A stretch of DNA of 64,000 nt from Pontederia crassipes (Eukaryota > Streptophyta > Magnoliopsida > Commelinales > Pontederiaceae), in the NCBI GenBank assembly GCA_030549335.1, contig CM060194.1:35236171-35300170 (forward strand), in the 5' to 3' direction. Shown in pieces: positions 37,108-49,063 of the stretch. Made by a program: the position numbers and the translations under genes. The notes under the pieces were generated by a model that searched no databases, was not told where the DNA came from, and was given only the letters and a program-made list of their open reading frames with translations. Numbering within the stretch: position 1 is the stretch's first letter; every line of letters starts with the position of its first letter.

Positions 37108-37265
37108 CACTATAAGATTTTTACTAATTATCGATAGATTAATTCGTCGAAAATCTCACTAAATCCGACGACGAAAAGACGCCCGTCAAAAAACAGCTTG
37201 TCGGTGGGAGATTACTGACGGTGCATTTACACCGTTAAAATTTCTGACAAAACTTCCGACAGATA
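37108..37265 (+). mobile_element. CACTA 5' terminal relic
   Basis: Starts CACTATAAGATTTTTACTAA and is followed by CGTCGAAAA, CCGACGACG and CTGACGG motifs, the subterminal motif of the 28264-30219 element, then an AT-rich spacer. No matching right end found, so this is a truncated end. Confidence 0.6.
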
Positions 37266-40241
37266 ATATTAAATTTTTTAAATAAAATTAAATACATAAA
37301 TATTAAGTATAATTAATTGTAAAACTTCTTGCTAAAAAGATATTAGTAGTATATACATCATATGTTTAAGGAAATTAATTTTATCATATAATATGTAAGT
37401 AATATATATGTTTACATTACAGTATCAAATTATTGGTTTGAAATTGAATCCTCAATGGTTTTTTTAGCCAGGATTCTCTCCTAACCTAAAATGGGCTGGT
37501 TGTTTGGGTAGATCCTATGTCAAGCTCATTTATACTGTAGACTGGGACAAATGTCTAAAAAATCAAGTTAATTGAGCCAAAACTGGATTATGAGATTGTC
37601 TTCTGCTTAAACCCAAGGAGACTTTTTCCTACGAATCATCTAAACTTCAAATTAATTGATCATATATTGTTTGCTTTATTTTCTAATCCTCCCAAAATTT
37701 ATCCTTTCGTGGCAGACCTAAGACTTCGGAGTTGGATGCAAAATATTATTCTTTAAGTAAAGGTTATAATAACATAAAAAAATTAATGATATATTAAAAA
37801 GAACTATTTTTTTTGATAAATTATAATAACTGTGAAACTTATTTCATAGAAACAAAATTCATAAGAATTAATAAAGAAAAATTATCTTTAAAGGAAATTA
37901 TTACTTTTTTATAATTCTAAGATGTTATTTTTTTTCTTACATTACAGTCTTTTTTTCTATCGAGAGAAACTACAATAGATTAGTAGATGAAAGAAAGTAT
38001 TAGGTTAGGAATGAGTGCAAGAGAAGTATTTGTAAAATCATGAAGAAGAAACTATTATGTTGGGTTAAAGAAGATGAAGTGATAAAAAAAAATTAAAAGT
38101 AAGACATTGTCAAGAAGATGAAGAAACATTGTCAAGATTAGAATCTTATACAAGATCGAAAGAATGTCATAAAATCAAATATCATAAAATCCGATCGTGA
38201 ACCATAAGATATTTTAAAATAATAGATATTTTTTTGATAAATTTGTCACACTTAAATCTTAAATTACATCTCACCAAGTTATTTTTATTGAACCTTAAGC
38301 CAAATTTCAACAAAACATATTAAGAATGAAGAAAATATATTAAATTTCATCTTAAATAAATTTTATTATATAATATTTAAATGATTATATTAATCATAGG
38401 AGATTGTATAGAATTAGATAATATCATAAGATCGTGTGATCAAAATTAAGATTAGATCTTACGCATAAGATCCTAAAAAATATCGAAATCGATAAGAGGT
38501 AGTAGGAAATATGATTAGATCGAGATCTTGACAATCTTAATTGGGAGAAATATGAATAAATAATTGGGAAAAATTTTGTCACGGAAGAAAGAAAAAAGTA
38601 CATTAAAAACTATTATATAAGAATTATTTTATAAGATTTACATTTTAAGAAATTTTAAATAGGAAACAATTAAGAAGATATCTTGTTTAAAATAATATAT
38701 GATATTTCAATAACAAATGTATATATATATATATATTTATTTATTTAAATTTATATGACCTAAGTTCTAATGGGATGAATTGAACCTATTGTCATCAATG
38801 TAGGTCTGCCACTACGGCGAATGCTTAGGCTCTTTTGAATAGTGCTATCATCACAAATACCTCTTCTTTGACTAAATATTTAACCTAATAATTTAAAAAT
38901 AATCAACTTTAAATGATGAAAAGAAATTATGATGAAGCTAAGTAATAATTGCTAAATTGAGTATGACAAGTTTAACAAAGAAACTAATTATTCAAATATT
39001 TAATACAAATGAATAACTAATATGATAAGAGCATCCTAGAACGTTGTTATCGCACGCGCCACCATCCAACTTCAAATGAAATTTTCATGAGTTATAACGC
39101 ACAATATGTAAAATAATACAATTTGATGACATTTCATAATAAAAATTAACCAAGCTCATTAAATATATCATTTGTCAATTGCCGGTATAATAATTATCAA
39201 ACGATCAAGTGGACAAATGACCAAATAATGATGACAATTAATCAAAAGTTCAAATGACAATTGAGTACAAATGTTTTTATCTAACAATATTAAGTGCAAA
39301 TGTTATTTATTTTTTGATGTCTTGTACTATGACTTCGATGTAAGTACAATTGTAATTATAACTATTAGGCATTATATATTATGCAAGCTATTCAACTTTT
39401 ATTATGATGTGATATTATCAATTTTCTTTGACCAAGGATTTTATTTGTCTCAAGGATTTCTTTGACCAAAAAAGTAAATAAATGAACAAATTTCTAGTAA
39501 CAAATGATACACCTTACAATTTGTATTTTATGACTTTTACTAATATGCTTATTTATCTACTTTGTAGATTTTTTAATAAATAAAATATCAAATACAAGGC
39601 AAAAATGTCATTAAAGATTGTGTTAAAACCATTCTTTAGAAAACCAAGAGAACCTAGCCAGGTTCTTGCAACTCAGGGTGGGTTCTAGATGGACATGGTA
39701 TGGGCTCAATAAAGAACATAATCGGATATAATTTTGTAACGGCCCAGTTTGGATTCTAGACAACTCGGTTTGGGCCTTATCGGGACAACTCTTGTTACAT
39801 AAAATGAAACTCAGGCTAGGTTATTCAGTGCTTGAGTGGAGTCACCTCAATGAGGTGTCAAAAGACACCTCACTTTTCCTACTCCAAGCCGCACTTAAGC
39901 CGGAGTGGCCAGCAACTAGAGGTGAATTATATATGGACCATCAGACATCGAATACTTTGCAAAACTTGGAGCAGATTCCTACATCTCGGTTTGGGTTCTA
40001 CTCATGTAGAATTCTAATGTCTATCATCCTATATTTGATCGTGATTTTATAGGAAAATTATCTATGGAGCATATATATGACATAATAATCTTGACATTTA
40101 AACTTCTTAGTATGAGTTAGTTCATTGAGAAATTGCTTGTAAAAGTAAATCCAAAATCTTACATAACTTCATATCCTTTGTTCTCAATATTTTCCTTCAT
40201 GTTTCTCGAATCAAAGCCTTCTCGCTCTTGACCCCTTAAGA
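37266..40241. other. Intergenic AT-rich DNA, no gene seen
   Basis: Long AT-rich stretch with a (TA)n run near 38720-38736. ORFs at 39271-39465 and 39792-40052 show no domain. The segments 37440-37640 and 39640-39800 share an idiom of 'gggttctag/gggctc' words that suggests old repeat sequence, but I could not define a unit. Confidence 0.4.
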
Positions 40242-40462
40242 GGGGGGGGGGGGGGGGGATAACAAACAGATCATTAAAAAAATAGATACAAGAAGTTAAG
40301 TTTTAATAAGAAACTGGTCCGAGTTCTCTAAACCCATCCATGTTCTCGTAATCTTGGGGGGGATAACAAACAGATCATTAAAAAAAAGAGATACAAGAAG
40401 TTAAGTTTTAATAAGAAACTGGTCCGAGTTCTCTAAACCCATCCATGTTCTCGTAATCTTGC
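40242..40462. repeat. G17 tract with two-copy tandem repeat, about 104 bp
   Basis: A run of 17 G (40242-40258) is followed by a unit 'ataacaaacagatcatt...ctcgtaatcttg' (40259-40356). A short G run and a second, almost identical copy follow (40357-40461). The G tract sits at the unit boundary and is 7 G long at the second boundary. Confidence 0.9.
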
Positions 40463-41120
40463 CCAAGTTCCTCGAAACTTAGTTTGGACTCTTCTCGACG
40501 ATATGTCATTGTGATAACAAAAGATGAAACCCAACTCTGATTGGTAAGACCTCAACCTAGGCTCATACCTGGCCCATCCTTGAGTTATTCCATGGATTGG
40601 TCGTGCCCTACACTACTCGTGTTGACACGAACAAACTCCTATTGACTAGCATGGCACATGCTTATAAAAAAATAGTTACTCCAAATTCGATATGGATTTG
40701 CATTATATCTCGCAAGTTCTATCATATTGATGATGATGTATGCCTATATTGCCCCCTAATCCATGTATCTAACCTTGATCAATTTTATATAGATAATCAC
40801 TTTGATTTAGGTTTCACTGATACACTCTCATGATCCTAATTATGATCCCTCATGATTTATGGTCTTTGTCAATTTTGATCCATTTTTCATGTATCCGATC
40901 TAGGTCCATTATATGTTGTCAATTACTCTGATTATGTCCTATTGAAACATTCCTTATGTATATTAATGATCGTAATTTTAAAGTCTCTCATGATCATAAA
41001 ATGACGCTGACTGTGGATCTTTTATGATTTACGATATTAAGAGCTTACGGTAATCCCAATTATGATTCTATTTTGATATATGATGTTTTAAATAAAAATA
41101 TTAATAAAATTGACAAAATA
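40463..41120. other. Intergenic DNA, no gene seen
   Basis: ORF 40597-40833 has no recognised domain. Repeated 'catgatcctaattatgatcc' idioms suggest worn simple sequence. Confidence 0.4.
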
Positions 41121-41885
41121 CAATAACAACAACAACAACAACAAAGCATTATCCCACTAGGTGAGGTCGGCTACATGGATCATATGACGCCATTCCGCTC
41201 TATTAGTAACCAAACATTTCGATATATTATTCACCAATAGATCTTGCTCTATTAATTCGCCAAGTGTCCGCATTGGCCTCCCTCTCCCTCTTTTAATCGA
41301 ACTCCAGATTATTTGATCTACTCTTCTTACTGGCACATCTAATGGTCTTCTCTGAACATGACCAAACCATCTCAAACGATTCTCTACCATTTTCTCACTA
41401 ATAGGAGCCTCTCCGACTCGTTCATGTATATGATCATTCCTAATCTTATCTAATCTTGTATGACCACACATCCATCTCAACATCCTCATTTCGACTACCC
41501 CCACTTTACGTTCATGTTGTCCCTTCATAGCCCAACATTCACTACCATATAACACTGCTGGTCTTATAGCAGTACGATAGAATTTTTCTTTAACTTTATT
41601 GGGTACTTTTCTATCACAAAGAACTCTAGTGGCTTTCCTCTACTTACACCAACCAGCTTGAATTCTATAATTAACATCGTCATCAATCTCACCATCTTGT
41701 CTTACAATTGATCCTAAATATTTAAACTTTGTCACTTGAGGAATTATATCCTCCCCTAGCCTAACTTTCAAATCGTCTCTAAGTTGTTTATTTGTGAAAT
41801 TGCTATGCATATATTTTGTTTTATTCCTACTTAAACGAAAACCCTTTGACTCCAACGTATTTCTCTTTATCATAGTGAAAGACAT
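41121..41885 (-). mobile_element. 5'-truncated non-LTR retrotransposon (RTE-type LINE) 3' end
   Basis: The minus strand encodes the C-terminal part of a LINE reverse transcriptase, then a very short 3' region ('gtgggataatgctttg') and a (TTG)n tail at 41144-41121. Short 3' region plus a trinucleotide tail fits plant RTE-clade elements. Homology begins near 41870, so the copy is strongly 5'-truncated, as usual for target-primed reverse transcription. No convincing target duplication was found. Confidence 0.85.
41157..41885 (-). pseudogene. LINE reverse transcriptase C-terminus with in-frame stop
   Basis: One reading frame of about 240 codons. It includes 'TLESKGFRLSRNKTKYMHS', 'VTKFKYLGSIVRQDGEID', 'RIQAGW', then 'FYRTAIRPAVLYGSECWA', 'VEMRMLRWMCGHTRLDKIRN' and 'ENRLRWFGHVQRRP'. 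A single TAG at 41642-41640 replaces the Trp codon expected after 'QAGWCK' (TGG to TAG). The frame is otherwise open to a TAG at 41157. The residues are the RT thumb and C-terminal region; the catalytic palm is absent. Non-functional. Confidence 0.9.
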
Positions 41886-43398
41886 AAATTATTAAATGTA
41901 GTGCTATTGGAATTATGGGTTGACCATCAGGAGTGAGTTTACTCTTTATCGAAGATTGAAAGATACTCTTATTCTTTTTGGAGTTGAAAGACACTTCCCA
42001 CGAGTTGAAAGATATCCTATGAGTTGAAATTGAGAGGGTATCCATCTAGATTGTTAGCCAAGTGACAATTTAGTTTTTATCTTCTACCTTTTCAACACTC
42101 ATACAAATAATATGTAAACTAATATAAAATATAATAGAAAAAATAACAAAAGAAGAAAACAATTATTGTCATTGTAAGTGTCATCATCATGATTAACAAT
42201 CATAATTTATTATCAAATACATTGTATTATTATCATTCACATGAATATAATAATATTATTAGTTATAATAATTATTATACATATATTAATAATATATTAT
42301 CATAATTTTATTTAAAATATATTAAATGCTAATATATATTTAATATATTAATTTATGAATTTATGGTTTTAGTTTTATAAAAAAATTAATTAAGTGAAAT
42401 ATATATATCATTTAGTAATATTTTTTATAAGTGAAAATTATTATCGGAATTTCAACAAAGATACTTGTATATACCAAGCAATGCACATTACTAATAATTT
42501 AATAAGTGATAATAGTTATATATTATTAAATAATATAAAAGGTAATACATTAAATATTCCATGAGTGCATAAATGCATAGTGGAATAATGCTATAATGAA
42601 AAGGTATATGGTCAGACTCCAGAAATATTGTTAACTATTAGATAACACACAAGTTAATAAAAGATACATGATTAAATAATTTGTGAATACATTATTCATG
42701 CATAAAAAAAACAGGATTACTTTATTGTCACTTTCTTGATGCTATCATTTTTTTTCGTCATCTTTAGACATGACAATAAACACACATTAGAGGAGCTTGC
42801 ATACAATAGTAATAACATATTTGCATGGAACCCTTTATTGCCACTCTTAAATTTTTATGACACTTTTTTTAAAATTCTTTATTTTGAAGAAATTTTGATC
42901 ATTATCATTATTTTAACTATATAGAAAATATTATTTAATACAAAGACAAAATAGTCTTTTTTTTTGAAAAAAAAACTGATATTAAGGTTTTAGAGATGAC
43001 GCCCATTTGCATAATTATGATGAGAAGATTTTCCAAAGGCATGGGGAGGAGGGATGCAGGGAATTTGGACGTCGTGATGACTTGTAAGCTTCCAGCGCAT
43101 GACGGTACGGATGACGAAATCTGGGAAGTTGACACCCACAGTAGGACAAAATGGAGCCCAATTTGATGGTGACGCACCCCAACTCCAATAAACAAATCAA
43201 AACTCAATGAATCCCAAATTCCCAACTCCTTAATTTATGTTACGTGTATGTGTCATGAATTTTTTTTTATAATATTTAATTTATTAATCCAATTAATTCC
43301 AAACTCTAAATCGTACTGTCCATACAAAATTGATTTTTTCTCGCTAAAATATAATAGAACTTATGCCAAATACATATATTACGCTCCTAATATATTAT
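41886..43398. other. Intergenic AT-rich DNA, no gene seen
   Basis: Contains a few diverged 'gagttgaaagaya' repeats at about 41955-42030 and long AT-only stretches (42100-42560). Small ORFs at 42736-43225 show no domain. Confidence 0.45.
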
Positions 43399-43784
43399 AG
43401 GGTTAATTGTATAAACCTCCTTCCAATCATAATGATTTTCTATATCTAAAGTTAATTACTTTATAACGTCTATAACTTTTACGACGATTTTTACTTAGAT
43501 CTTTTCGTCAAATTTTGCTAAATTTGTTATCATTTTTTATTTATAAAAAAATTAAAATGTCCTCTCATGAATTGAAATAAATATTTTCCTTTTTGTGTTT
43601 CATTGATATTCATAAAACTTAAAATCATGAGAGGACATTTAAGTTTTTTATAAATAGATAAAAATAGAAAAAATAATAGAAAAAGTTTACAAATTTTGAC
43701 TGAGAAATCATGATAAAATTTTGGAACGTCTAGATAATTCTGCAAAAAATCAATTACATTTTGGAAGAGATATGAAATTAACCT
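43399..43784. mobile_element. MITE-like inverted-repeat element, about 386 bp
   Basis: The ends are imperfect inverted repeats: 'agggttaattgtata...ccttccaatc' at 43399 pairs with '...ttggaagagatatgaaattaacct' ending at 43784. The pairing continues through 'cgtctataac'/'gaacgtctagat' to an inner perfect stem TGTCCTCTCATGA / TCATGAGAGGACA at about 43560 and 43628. No ORF. The left breakpoint of the tandem duplication falls inside its left arm. Confidence 0.65.
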
Positions 43785-46700
43785 TACATTATATGCTAAT
43801 TTTATGCTTTACAAGTCATCTTTTTTTACTGTTCCTTTTATCTTTCTTCCACGCCGCTGTTGGACTACGTCATAGAAGACGAGAACGTCTATGGCCTCTC
43901 TCGACTGCCTTTCGCTGTCCCATGCCCCTTGTGTTCGCTTTTTTATTTCATTTTGAATGATGTATTTCTTTTCAACCTCATGAAAACCAGAAATTAAAAG
44001 ATGCAAAGCTACTTTGCTTTTTTTTGTGTATTTTTTTTCTTTTTGAGAATCATCGAAAGGACGAAGATAGTAGAATGGACGAAGTTCAACCGGTCTCACA
44101 AGCATCCCTTATCTCATTCTTTATGTATGTTATGTATTCCCTATCTTCATGGATCAACTCATATTTCTCCATAGAATCAAGAGTCAAGAAATTCAGTTGT
44201 TTCATTTACTATGATTTATAAGAAGAGAAGAGTAAATGGATGGAGAAAGAACTCAACTGAAAAGCGGCGAGCAACCTGGAAGACAATAGAGGAAGATTAC
44301 CATTTCCGACAATCTCCCAACTACGAAGAAGAGGATCCACTAAGAGAGAAGGAAGAACAACATTAATGATTTTATATTAAGAAAAAATAATATAATAATT
44401 TTATATTCTTAACACTGTCTTCACATTTGACCTGATGACAATTTTGATTTAAAAGAAATTTGAAGTGACAATAAAACCATCCTACATATATTATGGACAG
44501 CCATGTTTAAACATTAATCAAGAAGTTTTTTTTTGTCCCCCCTCAATTATTGCAATAGTGTTTGATATATAATCCAACTTGTCATCGTGAATTTTATCCG
44601 TAGATAATTTCCAGCTGTAGTTAATTAGTTCAAATCTACATCAATTAACAACAGATTGTGATGAGAACAGCACCGTTGCAATGATTTACTTTAGACAATT
44701 AGTTAAGGAACATTTTAGCGAGCAGTTTCTTATAAGATTGAACGAAAGGACAATCTAACAAAGTGACTTGTATTATGCATTTTGGATATTGTTCGTGTAT
44801 CACGTCTGTTGTCTTCTTCATGCATGTCTGCGTGGTGTGCTACGAGATCTCAGACGTTCAAGCATCCATGACACCACTCCACGAACTGATCAAGTGTTAA
44901 ACTCATCAAGTGAGATCTCGATCCATGTCAGAATTAAACTGATTTAGTGGACGAAAAGGCGTAAAATGATTAAGGGTCTCAAAATAAGTGGACGAAAAGT
45001 GACACGCATTAAATCAAAGAGATTTCTTGATTTGGGACCCATCTATCATTACATTATAATAACTTAATGCAAGGTCACTTCTTGTGCCCCTCACAGTTGT
45101 AATCAAAGAAAAAATAATGGAATTGGATTGTTTGTACTTTGTATGTAAATAAAATTTTGTTGAAACTCTCGTCCCTTGTAGTAAAAGTAAAACTTGAAAT
45201 TATCTCTGAAACTGATATGAAAACAAAGGAGAACACGATCATACTAGTCTACCAAATTACCTATCTTCAATTTTCATCTGTGTTTCTCCATTACATCGTA
45301 TACCATAATGCAGAAATGTGCATATATAAAGTGTCTTTTTTTTCCAATTTCTTTTTTGTTAGTATTAGATACTCGTTTCAAATTTTTTGCTCGCGATATT
45401 CAAAGATTGGGCTAACAACTAATTTATTTCCAACACATGGGCAAACAAATTCTTAGGGCATGACGCCGAATTAAGTCGTTGAGATATCACATCCTCGTAA
45501 CTTCTTTGATATCTACAAGTTTCCTGGAGACGTCGCTATCGATGCATATAATATAAAGACGTAGCACGCGTGCAGACGACTTTGCTGCATGCTTTTGTTT
45601 CCTTCTTCGTTTTATGGATGACAGCTTTCTTCCATTACTTGCATATGAAGCACATTTCTTTATCGATTAATTAATTGATTTAGACTCGTGTTTATAAATC
45701 TTTCCTACTGCGCAGGAAAAAAAAAGCTTAGTGACTAGTGTGCAATCGTGGATTATGTTAGTAATATACATGTAGCATCAATGTACGAAAGACCCACATC
45801 GATTCTTAACAAAGTTTGAAAAATAATCCGTGTGATTTTTCTTTTCTCTTTTAACTCTGAGCTTTAATCTGGACATTAATCAATACTTAAATACACAAAC
45901 ATGCGACTTCTATTTTTAATTGATTATAAATTAACATGAGTCATAGTCGCAACGCATACAAAGATGGAATTTTGATGCATGTGTGCATGAATTCTTATAG
46001 GAAAAGAGGAAGGCTTTCACATTATAAGATTAGCTGTACGAGTGATGATTATCCAATTCGTAGGGTAATGCATTGGTATTATCTGCATTTTTAGCTAATT
46101 ACGTTACGGCTCACCAAATTCAAAGTACTTGGTCTTTTTAGACTTTTTCTTGCCTCCATTCCATTGAGCATATTCCTGGTATAAATTATATTTTTTTCGT
46201 TAGATGAGAAACTTTTGACGAGAATTGGAATTACGTACCCTTGATATAGACAATTTGAACTAGTTAAGATTCAATATCCACCGCTTCATAATTTTACTTG
46301 GACTGACATTTTTAATCACTCATCAGTCGTCATTTTGTTTGAAAAAATCAAAGCTAGATTGTTAGCTAATCGCATTTTGTCATTATCTTAGAGCAAGCCG
46401 AGAAATTCTATTCTAAACTTCAATAGTTATAAGCTAAGCATGATTGCACACGGCTTGATCAGTTGTAGATAATTAGCTAGTCAGTGACTTGAATATATGT
46501 AAAATTGATCTCATAGTCTAGTCTCCATAAGCATATTAGAGAAAGCTACATATGCACATTTTTTCTGTGAAAAACTTAACATTAACAATTAGTTAGGATT
46601 GTTAGACCTTGAATATCAAAGTTGATTGAAAGTATTATAATAACCTAGTTAGGTTGAGAAACATTGCAATCTGAACGCAAATATTCAAAGTCATTCCATC

Positions 46701-46899
46701 GTTTTGATGTGCTAATTAAGGTCTGAGTTTTCCTTGTTTAGAAACATCATCTAAAGTTAAAACAACAAGACTAACTTTTTTTCGAATAATCTTAGTAAAA
46801 ATCTTAAGTCAAAGCTTAAAGTATAGTAAAAATAGTCAGGCATTTTTATCAATATTCCACGTTATATTTGTCCATTTATCCACTTATTTCAGGTCATGA

Positions 46900-46930
<31 letters not shown>

Positions 46931-47943
46931 ACCTGAACTAGTTACATCATTTTGTTGTATTAAAATCAAGGATTGAACTTCTTGCCATATAAAACAAGAA
47001 AAACTGAGGAAATAGGAATAATATTTGATTTTTCTTTTTTGTAAATACTGTAAACAAAGTCTTCTATTAACAGATGCATGCAGTTCCGAATTTTGTCCAT
47101 TATAATTTATTAATGGACGGTATTGTTTTGCTTGATAATTCAATATTTAAAAAACAATAAAGAAATAAACGTAGTCCAAGCTTCTACTGACTCTTATCTT
47201 CGACCAATCAAATCTCTACACGCAGACAACGCTTCCTGCATGCGAGTACCGTCATCACTCTGCAGAAAATAAAAAGTGGAATGGTTCAAAACATATACTT
47301 TTTCCCTTGTACTTCTTTTTGAGGAAGATGAATGGACACGCTAATTACTTTGAATCCATTAGTAGTAGAAAGACCTCTCTGCCAAAACTAACTTCAATTT
47401 GAACGAGGACATCACGAATCCTTCACATAACAACATGATACCTCTTGTAAAAAGGAATAGTTTATCCTCACCCATACTCTCAAATCGTAACCCCCGGTCA
47501 CTAGCATTAAACGTAATAAATTATATATGCATGCGAGATCAGTCATCATCTCTAATGGAAAATAGTTGGGATCATAAATTCATGTAAAAGATTAAGAAAA
47601 AAAAGATGTTGACACTTGAAATATCCCTTGTTTTCAAGGTTCAATATTTTGACTCTATATTGGCCTCCAATACGCATCCGTACTTGCAACTATCTGCAAA
47701 GACAGCAATGCATGTGTGATAAGCTATTACAAAAATAATACACGCGGATCAGTTATGTGTGTGTTACAGAATAAATCATACTAAGTCGTTTATATCCTTA
47801 GTTATACATTATTGACCATATAACATATTCTGAATAAGTCTCCAAGAGATAGACATAAATATATTCAAGGACGGAGTCAGAGAATTTCTGGGTCTTCACC
47901 ATTTGATTTTATTTATATATAACACAAACAGGAGAGCATATAT

Positions 47944-47990
<47 letters not shown>

Positions 47991-49063
47991 AGCTAATGTG
48001 TTAATTGTGGATTCCCAGTCCAAATTAAGGCAGTTTTCCACGTGTGGTAGGTGGATCCCAATAACATTAATAGTAGCATATAACACGACCTAATTAATCA
48101 GCGTGGTAAGACTGTCTTGATTGATGGCCTCAATTGAATGGGTTAGGAACATTATTTAATTTATCCATATAACAAAATATTAAGTTTATGCTATTTTTAA
48201 AATGAAGCATGAATTAAAATGCCAAGCTAGAAGGACGGGCATTGTGGAAAATCAAGGGCTACGTAAAGTGACTCAATAGAAAACTAATTATCATAAGGGA
48301 TAGAGATTTCTTAACTAATTAAGGTACCTATGAAGTTAATTAAAAATTAATTAGCATATACTTCTTTGTATAATTAAAATATATTTAGTGGTGGCTTTGA
48401 AAACTATATACATGGCAGGCAATCTTGTCTGCAACTAAAACTAGGTTCAAGACAAGTAAATTTCAGTCGTACTCTAACTTTATTCTTTTTTTAATTTTGT
48501 TCACAAATATTAGTTATCCTGTTTTTTTAATTTTTTTCTCAAAATTTACTTTATAACAGAAAGGGCAAAGGTCCTTTTTACTTGTGATAATCGATTTTTC
48601 GATAATCCAATCTACGTGAATATCACATGTTATTTTTCTCTATCTTTTACATGTACTCCGATTAATGTGGCACAATAACAAATAATAAAATATAAAGGAA
48701 TATTATAAAATAAATAAAAAGAAAGGAATAATTTTTTTTTGCGACAACCATGATAAATTAAAAATAAAGAAATAGAAAGGAGCCCTGTTGGAGCTATTGA
48801 TGGAGGAGGATCTTCGTTTTGAAATCCATGGACCCAGAAAAGCCACGCCACTAGAAATCCTTTTTAAAATTAAAGGATAAAAGAAGTCAGCAGATAGGAA
48901 TTGGATTAAAGATAAATAAAAGAGATTAAAAATAGAATTCAGAAGTTGAGTTGGGGTGGGTTACAACTTAATTTTGGATTAACTAAACTAATTATCTCAA
49001 AACTAATTTCATCCCCTATAAATAGAATACCCTACCCCTACTAGGCTTCCTTTATCTAGATCT
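43785..49063. other. Unit 1 left part: non-coding DNA
   Basis: Matches 54965-60118 in unit 2. No gene recognised. ORFs such as 43809-44105 (minus), 45139-45456 and 47399-47587 are preserved in unit 2 simply because the DNA was copied recently; the minus frame has no known domain. Contains (TA)n runs near 46902-46926 and 47955-47988, longer in unit 2 (57957-57990 and 59003-59042). Segment 44431-44565 is absent from unit 2. Confidence 0.6.
49016..49025 (+). promoter_or_regulatory. TATA-box decamer CTATAAATAG, unit 1
   Basis: A textbook plant TATA box followed by 'aataccctacccctac'. The downstream sequence (49064 on) has no recognised gene and may be an LTR leader. The same decamer is at 60071-60080 in unit 2, where the following sequence differs because of the deletion. 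Confidence 0.35.
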
